NCBI RefSeq assembly: GCF_004118855.1
Contig: NZ_PDKF01000008.1
Location: 496,001 to 560,000 of the forward strand
Direction of reading: 5' to 3'
Length of the DNA stretch: 64,000 nt
Source: Arcobacter sp. CECT 8983
GTDB lineage: Bacteria > Campylobacterota > Campylobacteria > Campylobacterales > Arcobacteraceae
The position numbers and the translations under genes are program-made. The notes beneath the pieces were generated by a model, which was given only the letters and a program-made list of their open reading frames with translations, was not told the DNA's origin and did not search any database. This document shows positions 16,220-24,828 of this stretch, one piece after another (position 1 is the stretch's first letter; each line of letters starts with the position of its first letter).

Positions 16220-17098
16220 CTTAATTTTTTTTAGCTTTATATCATTTAATATATAAATAGCAATTACTGCACAAACAGTTCCAAGTAAAGTATTAAAGTC
16301 TATTTTTTCATCTAAGAAAATAGCACTTAAAACTAAAGCTGAACTTGGAACTAAAAATACAAATGAACTTACTTTATTTACTCCTAGTTTTTCAGAACCA
16401 ATAAAATATGTAGTTGTAGCAAAGGCACTACTTAAAGCTGTAAGACATAAAATATTTACCCAAAAAATATAATCATAATCTAAAACTCTAACTAAATGAT
16501 TAAAGTCAATGACAAAAGCACTAATAAAACTACAACAAACATATATGTAGAAGTTAAATATTAGTGGCGTTGTATTAGAAGCTCTTGCTGTTATTATTGT
16601 AAGTATAGGCCAAAGAACAGAAGCTATTAAAAAATATATATTATGTTTTGAAAAAACTTGCCCTAAATCAAAATACCAGATATCAAGCATAGTTAAAACA
16701 CCAAAAGCTCCAAGAATAAGTGCAAATGAGTGTTTTAAAGATATACTTTTTCTATGAAGTATTGCTAATATAACAAAAGTATTTATAGGTATAAGGGTTG
16801 TGACAAGGGCTCCACCTAATCCTGCTGTTCCATAACTTACTCCAAAAAATAAAGAGATAGAATAAAAAATCATTACAGCAGAAGCTAAAAGTACTAAGAT
16901 TATAGTTTTAAAATCAATTTTAAAATTTACCTTCAAAAATAGAAGTAGGGGAAGCATAAATATTCCAGAAAAAAGTACCCTTAAAAATACAATTTCATAT
17001 TGGTTTACATAAAGTGTTAAAACTTTAGTGTTTATCCATGATGCACCCCAAAATATCATGGATAAAAGTATTAATATATAAAATAAGTTTTTATTCAT
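16205..17098 (-). CDS. EamA/DMT-family transporter
   Basis: A 297-residue inner-membrane protein of about ten helices made of two EamA repeats (about 5-140 and 150-285). The motif MIFWGASWINTKVL at the start and the SAFATTTYFIGSEKLGVNKV segment in the second repeat are typical. Substrates in this family are metabolites such as amino acids; none can be read here. It overlaps its upstream paralogue by 8 bases and shares its operon. Confidence 0.88.
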   Translation of the reverse strand: MNKNLFYILILLSMIFWGASWINTKVLTLYVNQYEIVFLRVLFSGIFMLPLLLFLKVNFKIDFKTIILVLLASAVMIFYSISLFFGVSYGTAGLGGALVTTLIPINTFVILAILHRKSISLKHSFALILGAFGVLTMLDIWYFDLGQVFSKHNIYFLIASVLWPILTIITARASNTTPLIFNFYIYVCCSFISAFVIDFNHLVRVLDYDYIFWVNILCLTALSSAFATTTYFIGSEKLGVNKVSSFVFLVPSSALVLSAIFLDEKIDFNTLLGTVCAVIAIYILNDIKLKKIKLFTQ

Positions 17099-18008
17099 TT
17101 ACTGGCGTAATCCTATTTGTCTTTAAAAATAGACTTAGATAAATACCTAGTGCAATCATAACTGCACCTGCTATATGATAAGTATGAAGCTTTTCTCCTA
17201 AAAAAATAAAAGCTAAAATTGAACCAAATATTGGCATAAGATGTGCAAATTGTCCTGCTTTTGATGCTCCAATAACTTCAACACCTGTATTCCAAAAATA
17301 AAAAGATAATACTGATGGAAATAAAGATACATATATAAAAATATGCCATTGATCTTCTAATAATATAATTTCTCTTTCTATACTATATCCTTGATAAAAA
17401 TAAAAAGGAAGAATAAGAATAAAACCTAAAAATACTAAAGTTACAAAAAGTTCTAAGTGGGTTAACTCTTTTGGTCTAAATTTTAAAAGTACAGAATAAG
17501 TAGCCCAAGTTAAGGAACTAATCAAAATCAGTAAATCCCCTTCTTGAATAACTATTGATAAAAGATTTGTAAAATCTCCTTTAAGTACTAAAAATACAAC
17601 ACCAACTGTAGAAAGAATAATTCCAGTTGTTTGAAGTTTGGTAATCTTTGCTTTTAAAATAAAATAAGACAAGATAAGTATTATAATAGGTGTAATAGAG
17701 TTTATTAAAAGTGCATTTGTAGCTGTTGTAGTATTTAATGCAAGATAAACAATAGTATTAAATAAAGTAATACCTAAAAAAGAAAGAACTATAAGTATTT
17801 TGAAATTCTCTTTTATTGCTAATTTTATTCTTTGTATATTTATAAAAAATAAAGAAGGTAATAGAAAGATTAAAGTAAATAACCATCTAAAAAAAGATAA
17901 TTCAATAGCTTCTATTGATTCATTTACATATCTTCCTACAATAAAGTTACCCGACCAAAAAAGCACACACAGTGCTAATAAGATATAAACTCGCTGTGCG
18001 CCTAACAT
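17091..18008 (-). CDS. EamA/DMT-family transporter
   Basis: A 305-residue, ten-helix protein with two EamA repeats. VLFWSGNFIVGRYVN at the start and SVLSFYFWNTGVEVIGASKA in the second half are family signatures. It begins directly after moeA on the minus strand (the moeA stop adjoins its ATG) and overlaps the following EamA gene by 8 bases. The pair might form a heteromeric transporter, but each has a complete two-repeat fold, so independent function is equally likely. Confidence 0.88.
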   Translation of the reverse strand: MLGAQRVYILLALCVLFWSGNFIVGRYVNESIEAIELSFFRWLFTLIFLLPSLFFINIQRIKLAIKENFKILIVLSFLGITLFNTIVYLALNTTTATNALLINSITPIIILILSYFILKAKITKLQTTGIILSTVGVVFLVLKGDFTNLLSIVIQEGDLLILISSLTWATYSVLLKFRPKELTHLELFVTLVFLGFILILPFYFYQGYSIEREIILLEDQWHIFIYVSLFPSVLSFYFWNTGVEVIGASKAGQFAHLMPIFGSILAFIFLGEKLHTYHIAGAVMIALGIYLSLFLKTNRITPVNE

Positions 18009-19229
18009 TTAATTTAACTCATTTAATAATAATATATCTACAGTGTCACCTTGTTTTAAATCCTTACCATCTTCTTTTTGGATTAAAAGAGCAGGTGATT
18101 CTAACATATTTGTTAATATAGCACTTGTACCTTGTTTTTTCCCAGAGAAGTCAATTTTATACTTTCCATCTTCATAAAATACATTACAAGCAGTAAATAT
18201 AGTTTTTGGCATTTTATGTGGAAAGTCTTGAGTTATTTCTGCTTTTACAATAGGAAGTTCTTTTTGTGAGTTCTCAAATTTATATATCATAGGTAAAAGA
18301 TATAAAATAGCACACACTGTAGAAGAGTAAGCAAATCCTGGAAGAGAGATAATTAGTTTATTATCTTTTTTTGCTACAAGCATATGCATTCCAGGTTTGA
18401 TTTTAACTCCATGGAATAAAACTTCTGCACCTAGTTTCTCTTTTACTACATCTTGAACAAAATCATAGTCTCCAACAGATACTCCACCAGTAGTAACTAC
18501 AATATCAGATTTTTCTAAAGCTGCTGCTAATACTTCTGTAATAGAATCAATATCATCTTTTACAATACCCATTTGAATAGCTTGTGCTCCAGCTGTTTTA
18601 GCTAGTGCTTCTATTGTAAGATGATTTGAACTTCTAATTTGTGAATTATTAGTTTGTTCTTCACCTAAGTCAAGGATTTCACTTCCTGTGCTTGCAATTG
18701 CAACTATTGGTTTAGCATAAACTTCAATTTGAGATATATTTAATGATGCTAACACTCCAACTTCTGCAAAACCAATTTTAGTTCCTTTTTTAATAAGTAC
18801 TTCATCTTTTTTATAATTCTCACCAATATCTCTAACTGCAAATTTAAAAGGCACTTCTTTATTAATAATAATTTCATCACCTTCAACTGTCACGTTTTCA
18901 ATTGGTATTAATGTATCACTTCCTTGAGGCATAAGTGAACCTGTAAATGTCTTAATACATACTCCAGATGTCACAGAAGATTCTACTACTTCACCTGCAG
19001 GGTTTTTATCTATAATTTTTAGTTTTTTCAAGTTTTGATCAGCAGCAATGATTGCATATCCATCCATACCAGAAGTTTTGTATTTTGGTGAATGCTCATT
19101 CGCTATAATGTCCCTAGCTAGGGTTCTTCCGATAGAATTTGTTAAAAAAAGTTTTTCCTTAGTTTTGCCTTTAAAATCTATATTAGATAAGATGCTTAAA
19201 GACTCATCATAATTAATAAAATTTCTCAT
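18009..19229 (-). CDS. moeA: Molybdopterin molybdenumtransferase MoeA
   Basis: A protein of about 406 residues with the MoeA layout: N-terminal domain II region (RTLARDIIANEHSPKYKTSGMDGYAI), the central MoCF/MogA-like domain with TTGGVSVGDYDFV and the C-terminal beta domain. It inserts molybdate into adenylylated molybdopterin to give the molybdenum cofactor. I prefer the ATG at 19229, which has GGAG six bases ahead; an ATG at 19241 would add four residues but lacks a site. It is divergent from soxC, whose product needs this cofactor. Confidence 0.92.
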   Translation of the reverse strand: MRNFINYDESLSILSNIDFKGKTKEKLFLTNSIGRTLARDIIANEHSPKYKTSGMDGYAIIAADQNLKKLKIIDKNPAGEVVESSVTSGVCIKTFTGSLMPQGSDTLIPIENVTVEGDEIIINKEVPFKFAVRDIGENYKKDEVLIKKGTKIGFAEVGVLASLNISQIEVYAKPIVAIASTGSEILDLGEEQTNNSQIRSSNHLTIEALAKTAGAQAIQMGIVKDDIDSITEVLAAALEKSDIVVTTGGVSVGDYDFVQDVVKEKLGAEVLFHGVKIKPGMHMLVAKKDNKLIISLPGFAYSSTVCAILYLLPMIYKFENSQKELPIVKAEITQDFPHKMPKTIFTACNVFYEDGKYKIDFSGKKQGTSAILTNMLESPALLIQKEDGKDLKQGDTVDILLLNELN

Positions 19230-19584
19230 ATTTATCTCCATTTTTTAAAATAGAATAGTATCATATCCTAAATAAAAAAGTAACTTTTACTAATAATTGA
19301 GTAATTTTGTTGGGTTTTTATAGCAAAAGAATAGCAATTTATAAAAAGATGTTACGAAATCACATAAAATATACAAGTTTTAAAAAAAATAATTGACTTA
19401 CATCAAAAAAATGGCAATAATATTTCATAGTTATATAACATTTACTTATATAATTGGGTGTTATGTTACATATAAGAAAAAGTTAACTTATTTATAATCT
19501 TTTTATTATAAATTTTAATAATATAAGTTATAAGGTTAGCCAATTTTATATATGTGTAGTGTAGCTAATTTTCAAGGAGGAATG
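19230..19584. promoter_or_regulatory. Intergenic control region between moeA and soxC
   Basis: About 350 very AT-rich bases without a supported gene. It holds a Crp/Fnr-like box at 19393-19406, several short inverted repeats (for example GTTATATAAC near 19430 and AAGTTAACTT near 19479), a TATAAT-like element near 19494 and the strong AAGGAGG ribosome binding site at 19574-19580. Its length is unusual for this compact genome and fits a regulated promoter for the sox operon. Confidence 0.55.
19393..19406 (+). promoter_or_regulatory. Crp/Fnr-family box (TTGAC-TTAC-ATCAA)
   Basis: A near-perfect dyad with the spacing and half-sites of FNR/CRP-family operators (TTGAT-N4-ATCAA consensus), one mismatch. 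It is about 190 bases before soxC. Regulation of sox by a Crp/Fnr protein is inferred. Confidence 0.45.
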
Positions 19585-20919
19585 ATGACGAAGTCAAGTA
19601 AAATTTCTGAAAAATCACTTGAAGAAATTTCTGAAAAGAAATTAAGTAGAAGAGATTTTTTTAGAAAAACTGCAGTTTATTCAGCTGGTGCAATAGCTGC
19701 GGCGAATGTTTTGTCTCCTGTTAAGCTTAAAGCTGATGATCCAGCTATTGTAAATGAAGCTGAATGGGGAACGAAACTCGGTGATATGGTTACTAAAAAT
19801 TTATATGGAGTACCTTCACCTTATGAACACAATGTAATTAGAAGAACTACAGACCTTTTATCTTCAGGTGATATGTATGCCTCTGTTTCAATGTGTCCTA
19901 TTCATGAGTTACAAGGTATAATAACTCCAAATGGTCTATTCTTTACTAGAAATCACGGTGGTACAGCTCATGTTGATCCTGAAAAGTTTAGACTTATGAT
20001 TCATGGAAAAGTTAAAAAAGAAGTTGTTTTAACTTTAGATGAATTAAAGAAATATCCAAGTGAAAGCAGAATTCACTTTATTGAGTGTCCTGCAAATGGT
20101 TCAACTGGATGGAGAGGACCACAATTTAATAACCTTCAATTTATGAAAGGTATGATGAGTTCTGCTGAATGGACAGGAGTAATGCTTAAAACTGTGTTAG
20201 AAGATATTGGTCTTGAAGATGATGCAGTATGGATGTTAGCAGAAGGTAGTGACAATGCTGGAAATCCAAGAACAATTCCTGTTGAAAAAGCGCTTGATGA
20301 TGCTATGCTAGTTTGGGCTCAAAATGGTGAAGCACTAAGACCTGAACAAGGTTATCCTTTAAGACTTCTTGTTCCAGGTTGGGAAGGAAACTTAAACACT
20401 AAATGGTTAAAAAGATTAGAGTTCTCTGATAAACCATGGCATGCTAAAGAAGAAACTTCTAAATATACTATGCTTCAAAAAAATGGTAAAGCAATTAGAT
20501 TTTTCTGGCCAAATGAAGTTAACTCAGTTATTACATCTCCCTGTCCAGAAAAACCTTGGACAAAACTTAAAAAAGGTGACATGATTGAAATCGAAGGTCT
20601 TGCATGGTCAGGACACGGTACAATTAAACATGTTGACATCTCTTTTGATGGTGGAGACAATTGGATAGAGGCTAATCTTAAAGGATTAGTATTACCAAAA
20701 TCATGGACTAGATTTTCATATATAATGAAATGGGAAGGTAAACCTTTATTACTTTCTAGTAGAGCTGTAGATGATACAGGTAATGTACAACCAACCATTG
20801 ATCAAGAAACTTCAGCAGTTGGTGTTGAATCTGTTTATCACAGAAATGCAATAGTAACGTGGGAAGTTAAAGCAAACGGGGAGGTTAATAATGTTCACAT
20901 TAGAAAACATAATGCTTAA
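19585..20919 (+). CDS. soxC: Sulfane dehydrogenase subunit SoxC (molybdoenzyme)
   Basis: About 444 residues, sulfite-oxidase fold. A Tat signal (SRRDFFRKTAVYSAGAIAAA) sends the folded enzyme to the periplasm. The molybdenum-ligating Cys is C168 in FIECPANGSTGWRG, and the C-terminal dimerisation domain contains GLAWSGHGTIKHVDIS and following. With SoxD it oxidises the sulfane sulfur bound to SoxY, removing six electrons, which lets thiosulfate go fully to sulfate without sulfur globules. Tandem ATGs at 19582 and 19585 follow AAGGAGG; an upstream in-frame ATG at 19552 has no such site. It overlaps soxD by 29 bases. MoeA, needed for its cofactor, is divergent. Confidence 0.93.
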   Translation: MTKSSKISEKSLEEISEKKLSRRDFFRKTAVYSAGAIAAANVLSPVKLKADDPAIVNEAEWGTKLGDMVTKNLYGVPSPYEHNVIRRTTDLLSSGDMYASVSMCPIHELQGIITPNGLFFTRNHGGTAHVDPEKFRLMIHGKVKKEVVLTLDELKKYPSESRIHFIECPANGSTGWRGPQFNNLQFMKGMMSSAEWTGVMLKTVLEDIGLEDDAVWMLAEGSDNAGNPRTIPVEKALDDAMLVWAQNGEALRPEQGYPLRLLVPGWEGNLNTKWLKRLEFSDKPWHAKEETSKYTMLQKNGKAIRFFWPNEVNSVITSPCPEKPWTKLKKGDMIEIEGLAWSGHGTIKHVDISFDGGDNWIEANLKGLVLPKSWTRFSYIMKWEGKPLLLSSRAVDDTGNVQPTIDQETSAVGVESVYHRNAIVTWEVKANGEVNNVHIRKHNA

Positions 20920-22090
20920 GAAATCTTTATTAGCTGCAAGTGTTGTAACAGTAGGTTTATTAATCTCAGGTTGTACTTCAAGTGGAGACTTTGAAAGAGC
21001 AGTTGATGGTGGAGCAAAATATAAAACAAAAGATGGTAAATATACACAATATCATGTAAATACACAAGGTATTAAAAAGTTTAACTTTGGTAGAGAAGCT
21101 ACAGAAACAGAAATCGCAGCTTGGGATAAAGATGTTAGACCAGATGGTACAGGATTACCAAAATATGACATGAAAAATGGAAAAGTTGTGTTAGATGAAG
21201 ATGGAAATCCTAAAAAAGCTGAAGGTTCTGTGGAGTTAGGTTATGAACTTTATGATTCTCAATGTGCTATGTGTCATGGAGAGTTTGGTATAGGTGGTAA
21301 AGGTTATCCTAGATTATCAGCTGGAAGTGCTTCAACAAAAACATTAACAAACCAGCTATTAAATCCTGCAGATAAAGAACCAGGAGTTGAGCCTCCAACA
21401 AAAGTTATTGGAACATACTGGCCTTATGCTAGTACACTTTTTTGGTATATTCAAGATGCTATGCCTTTCCCTCATCCAAAATCATTAACAAATAGTGAAA
21501 CATATGCTTTAGTTGCTTATTTACTAATGGAAAATGGTATTAAAATTGATGGTGAAGAGTTAGATGATGAATATGTTCTTGATAGAGAAAAGTTCTTAAA
21601 AATTAAAATGCCAAATGAAGATGGTTTTTATCCAAAAGTTGATACACCTGAAGATCCTAAGCAAGGTGTAAGAAACATGAAAGCATACTTAAGTAATCCA
21701 AAAAATTATGGAACGGGTGAAAGATGTATGACTGATTGTATTAAAGGTGAAGTTCCAGTTCTTGAAATTAAGAATGAGCTAAATGACTTTAATCCTCCAG
21801 CATCTACTGAAAGATCATGGAAGGTTCAAGGTTCAGACTCAGCAGCAAATTCTAAAGCTGCAAGTACATATCAAACATACTGTGCTGCTTGTCATGCTAA
21901 CGAAGCAATTGGTGCTCCAGTGTTAGGTGATAAAGAAGCTTGGTCTGCTGTTGTTGCAAAAGGGATGGATGTGGTTTATGCTAATGCAATAAATGGTATA
22001 AATGCAATGCCTCCTAAAGGTGGAGCAATGGATCTTTCAGATGAAGAGTTTAAAGAAGTAGTTGATTATATGATTAACTCTAGTAAATAA
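20891..22090 (+). CDS. soxD: SoxD, diheme cytochrome c subunit of SoxCD
   Basis: A 399-residue protein with a lipoprotein-type signal ending in LLISGC (Cys 28), so probably anchored to a membrane. Two heme c motifs are CAMCH (125-129) and CAACH (331-335), each with a downstream Met candidate (DAMPFPHP and NAMPPKGG). It takes electrons from SoxC to the cytochrome c pool. The ATG at 20891 lies inside soxC and has GGGGAGG six bases ahead; a later ATG at 20912 would shorten the n-region. A lipid anchor on SoxD is not universal and is worth note. Confidence 0.9.
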   Translation: MFTLENIMLKKSLLAASVVTVGLLISGCTSSGDFERAVDGGAKYKTKDGKYTQYHVNTQGIKKFNFGREATETEIAAWDKDVRPDGTGLPKYDMKNGKVVLDEDGNPKKAEGSVELGYELYDSQCAMCHGEFGIGGKGYPRLSAGSASTKTLTNQLLNPADKEPGVEPPTKVIGTYWPYASTLFWYIQDAMPFPHPKSLTNSETYALVAYLLMENGIKIDGEELDDEYVLDREKFLKIKMPNEDGFYPKVDTPEDPKQGVRNMKAYLSNPKNYGTGERCMTDCIKGEVPVLEIKNELNDFNPPASTERSWKVQGSDSAANSKAASTYQTYCAACHANEAIGAPVLGDKEAWSAVVAKGMDVVYANAINGINAMPPKGGAMDLSDEEFKEVVDYMINSSK

Positions 22091-22101
22091 AGGAGAAAGC
22101 A

Positions 22102-22458
22102 ATGAAATTAATCAAAAAATTACTTGTAGCTTCGGCTATTTGTGGATTATCTTTTTCTAGTTCTTTTGCAGATGCAGAATTAGTTAAAAAAGGTGAAAAA
22201 ATTTTTAATACTAAGAATTTAGGTAATTGTTTAGCATGTCATGCTGCAAATGGTAAGGATATTGATGGACCAGGTAGTATGGGACCAAAATTAACTGGTT
22301 TACAATATTATCCAGAAGAAGTACTTTATGATATTGTGTACAATATTTATGAAGCAAAAGGTATTACTAATACTTCAATGCCACCATTTGGTAAAACAGG
22401 TTGGCTAAGTGATGAGCAAATAAAAGCCGTTGTAGCTTATTTAAAAACAATTAAATAA
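22102..22458 (+). CDS. soxX: SoxX, monoheme cytochrome c
   Basis: A 118-residue periplasmic cytochrome with a Sec signal (1-23) and one heme motif CLACH (43-47). Met93 in SMPPFG is the likely sixth ligand. Together with SoxA it couples thiosulfate oxidatively to the SoxY cysteine. The gene order D-X-Y-Z-A separates it from its partner soxA, 0.9 kb downstream in the same operon. AGGAG lies ahead of the ATG. Confidence 0.9.
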   Translation: MKLIKKLLVASAICGLSFSSSFADAELVKKGEKIFNTKNLGNCLACHAANGKDIDGPGSMGPKLTGLQYYPEEVLYDIVYNIYEAKGITNTSMPPFGKTGWLSDEQIKAVVAYLKTIK

Positions 22459-22475
22459 TTATAAAAGGATAGATT

Positions 22476-22928
22476 ATGATAAATAGAAGAAATTTTTTAG
22501 GTTTTGGTTTAGGTGCATTAGCAGTATCAATGGTTCCTTCATCTTTAAGCGCTGTTGATTTTAGAAAAGAAAAGCCAAAAGCTTGGACAACAGATAAAGT
22601 AGATGCAGCAATTCAAGAAATTTTTGGAACTAGCAAAACAACTAAAGGTAAAGTAAAATTAAAAGCACCAGATATTGCTGAAAATGGTGCAGTTATTCCT
22701 GTAACTGTTTCATCTAAATTAGCAGGTTCTAAAGTAGCAATTTTACAAGATGCTAACCCAGAAACATTAGTTGCTGTATTTACAGTTCCAGAAGGTGGAA
22801 TTATTGACTATTCTGTAAGAATCAAAATGGCTAAAACTGGTAATGTAACTGCAATTGTTGAAGAAAATGGAAAATTATATTCTGATGCAAAAGAAGTTAA
22901 AGTAACTATTGGTGGTTGTGGTGGTTGA
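22476..22928 (+). CDS. soxY: SoxY, sulfur carrier subunit
   Basis: A 150-residue protein with a Tat-type signal (RRNFLGFG, residues 4-11) and the diagnostic C-terminal swinging arm GGCGG, with Cys148 as the site that carries the sulfur substrate. The central part is the SoxY immunoglobulin-like fold. It forms a heterodimer with SoxZ in the periplasm. It is 17 bases after soxX. Confidence 0.96.
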   Translation: MINRRNFLGFGLGALAVSMVPSSLSAVDFRKEKPKAWTTDKVDAAIQEIFGTSKTTKGKVKLKAPDIAENGAVIPVTVSSKLAGSKVAILQDANPETLVAVFTVPEGGIIDYSVRIKMAKTGNVTAIVEENGKLYSDAKEVKVTIGGCGG

Positions 22929-22994
22929 TTTAGTTCAACTAAATTATAAAGAAATAAAATTTTAAAAATTAAAGATATATAAAAGGAATTTATA

Positions 22995-23312
22995 ATGGCT
23001 AAAAAAACTAGAATCAAAGCAAAGTTAAAAAAAGGTGTAGTAACTGTTAAAGCTCTTGCTAACCACGCAAACCTAAGTTACCAAGAAGCAAAAAGAGCAA
23101 AAAAAGAAGCTAACTTCATTACATATGTTGTTGCAAAAGTTAATGATAAAATCGTTTATGAAGTATCGTCAAGTCAATTTTTATCTAAAAACCCTTATAT
23201 GAAATTTAAATTCAACGCAGATGCAGTTGGAGCTAAAGAAGGTGATACATTAGTGTTCTCTTGGGTTGACTTAAAAGGTAACACAAGAACAGACGAAGCG
23301 AAAATTAAATAA
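22995..23312 (+). CDS. soxZ: SoxZ, sulfur carrier partner
   Basis: A 105-residue protein with no signal peptide, starting MAKKTRIKAKLKKGVVTVKA and containing ANFITYVVAKVNDKIVYEVSSS, both typical of SoxZ. It is exported together with SoxY as a complex, which explains the lack of its own signal. A 66-base spacer follows soxY, and a hairpin overlaps its stop. Confidence 0.95.
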   Translation: MAKKTRIKAKLKKGVVTVKALANHANLSYQEAKRAKKEANFITYVVAKVNDKIVYEVSSSQFLSKNPYMKFKFNADAVGAKEGDTLVFSWVDLKGNTRTDEAKIK

Positions 23313-23334
23313 TCAATCACTTTTTGTGATTGAT
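23312..23334 (+). other. Hairpin between soxZ and soxA
   Basis: A perfect 9-base stem (ATCAATCAC with GTGATTGAT, loop of five T) starts at the last base of the soxZ stop. There is no following T tract, so it may be an mRNA-stability or partial-attenuation element inside the operon that sets SoxYZ apart from SoxA in amount. That use is inferred. Confidence 0.5.
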
Positions 23335-23351
23335 CTTATAAGGAGATATGT

Positions 23352-24290
23352 ATGTTATTAAAAATTGCTAAAACGACTGCATTGGCTGCTCTTACTGTAT
23401 GTACTTTAAATGCAGCAAATTTTAATGCACAAGCTGAGAAAGATAGACTTGCTTTAATTGATTACTTTGAAGCAAAGTTTGAAAATCCTGAGAAGAATAA
23501 AGCTACTTTCTTCCCTTATTCTACTGATGATGAATTAAAGAATAATATTATTAGTGGACTTAAGCATGAAGATTTTGCTATAGGAAACTATGCTTTCTCT
23601 AAAAATGGAAAAGTGTCATATGAAGAGATTAATGAATTCCCTCCATATGGAGAGTTTATTGAAAATGGTGAAGCTTTATATGAAGAGAAGTTTGCAAATG
23701 GTAAATCGCTTGCTACATGTTTCCCTGATCCAGTAGAAGCAGGTTCTAAATACCCTTACTTTGATGAAGAAAGAAAAGAAGTAATGACATTAACTGTTGC
23801 TATTAATGAGTGTAGAACAAATAATGGTGAGGAAAAATGGAATACTAAAAAAGGTAAAATGGCTCATGTACAAGCATTCTTTGTTTCTTCTGCAAAAGAT
23901 GAAGATAAAGTTGTAAATACAAAAATTGAAAGTGCTGACGCTGCAGCTGCTTATGAAAGAGGAAAAGAGTATTATTATAGCCAAAAAGGTTATTTAAAAC
24001 TTAACTGTGCAGAATGTCACGTACAAGGTGCAGCTTTAAGAGTTAGAAATGAGTCTTTATCTCAATTATTAGGACAAACTACACACTTCCCTGTATATAG
24101 ATTAAAATGGGGTGCAGCAAGTGCTAACAATGATGGATTAGGTACTTTAGAAAGAAGAATGATTGGGTGTGTAAAAGATCAAGGTCAAGTTCCACCAAAA
24201 GCTGAAGACAAAGAATTGAGAGAACTTTTATTCTTTATGTCTTACATGAGTAATGGACTTAAAATTGATGGTCCAGATATTAGAAAATAA
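23352..24290 (+). CDS. soxA: SoxA, cytochrome c (monoheme type)
   Basis: A 312-residue periplasmic protein with a signal (1-21). It has one heme motif CAECH (219-223) and the catalytic cysteine C273 in RRMIGCVKDQ, which ligates the active-site heme as a cysteine persulfide. In place of the N-terminal heme of diheme SoxA, it has only lone cysteines C123 and C154, which may form a disulfide. With SoxX it joins thiosulfate to SoxY. AAGGAG precedes the ATG. Confidence 0.93.
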   Translation: MLLKIAKTTALAALTVCTLNAANFNAQAEKDRLALIDYFEAKFENPEKNKATFFPYSTDDELKNNIISGLKHEDFAIGNYAFSKNGKVSYEEINEFPPYGEFIENGEALYEEKFANGKSLATCFPDPVEAGSKYPYFDEERKEVMTLTVAINECRTNNGEEKWNTKKGKMAHVQAFFVSSAKDEDKVVNTKIESADAAAAYERGKEYYYSQKGYLKLNCAECHVQGAALRVRNESLSQLLGQTTHFPVYRLKWGAASANNDGLGTLERRMIGCVKDQGQVPPKAEDKELRELLFFMSYMSNGLKIDGPDIRK

Positions 24291-24303
24291 GTAGGAGATG
24301 GTT

Positions 24304-24741
24304 ATGAGAAAATTATTATTAAATTTATCAATTGCAGCAACTACAGCTATAATTTTTACAGCTTGTACAGGAAATGCACCAACTCCTCAAAGTGCATATA
24401 AAGTAGATGAAAAAGCTCTTTGTAGTGTAGAAAAGAATGGTATTGAAAAAGTTTTAGAAACTGCAAAAGTTTATAACGAAGCAGCTAAAGCAAACAAATT
24501 AGAATTTAGAAGATTAGGTGTAAATAATTCTGATTTAATTATCGCAGTAGAAGAGGGTATTAAATCAGGGGCTAAAGAAGTTAATCCTAAAACTTTTAAA
24601 GGTAAAGAATCAAAAACTGTATTACCAATTGACTTTGCAGCAACAAGAGCTTGTAAATTTGGTATTGCAGCATTAAGTCAAGCATATGAAGCTAAATCTA
24701 CTTGGAGACTTGCAGTTCCAGGAGATGGTTTCAAATACTAA
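24304..24741 (+). CDS. Sox-cluster lipoprotein of unknown function
   Basis: A protein of about 145 residues with a lipoprotein signal ending IIFTAC, so probably tethered in the periplasm. The mature part has two more cysteines (ALCSVEK and TRACKFG) and is helical. I do not recognise the family. Position between soxA and the rhodanese gene suggests a helper of SoxAX, similar in place though not clearly in sequence to the small SoxK subunit known from SoxAXK complexes. The ATG at 24304 has AGGAG six bases upstream and is preferred over the ATG at 24298. Confidence 0.7.
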   Translation: MRKLLLNLSIAATTAIIFTACTGNAPTPQSAYKVDEKALCSVEKNGIEKVLETAKVYNEAAKANKLEFRRLGVNNSDLIIAVEEGIKSGAKEVNPKTFKGKESKTVLPIDFAATRACKFGIAALSQAYEAKSTWRLAVPGDGFKY

Positions 24742-24771
24742 TTTATTAAATAATTAGACACAATTTAAAAA

Positions 24772-24798
24772 GTCAAGGATAACACCTTGGCTTTTTTT
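24772..24798 (+). terminator. Rho-independent terminator inside the sox cluster
   Basis: A stem GTCAAGG (24772-24778) with CCTTGGC (24785-24791), six-base loop, then seven T. This is a textbook intrinsic terminator and would split the cluster into soxCDXYZA-lipoprotein and a second transcript beginning with the rhodanese gene. Confidence 0.85.
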
Positions 24799-24828
24799 CT
24801 TTAAAATAAAAAAAGACTAGGAGAAGAG

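Noticed and set aside
16205-18008. The two EamA genes as halves of one split transporter
   Set aside because: Each has two EamA repeats and about ten helices, so each is complete by itself.
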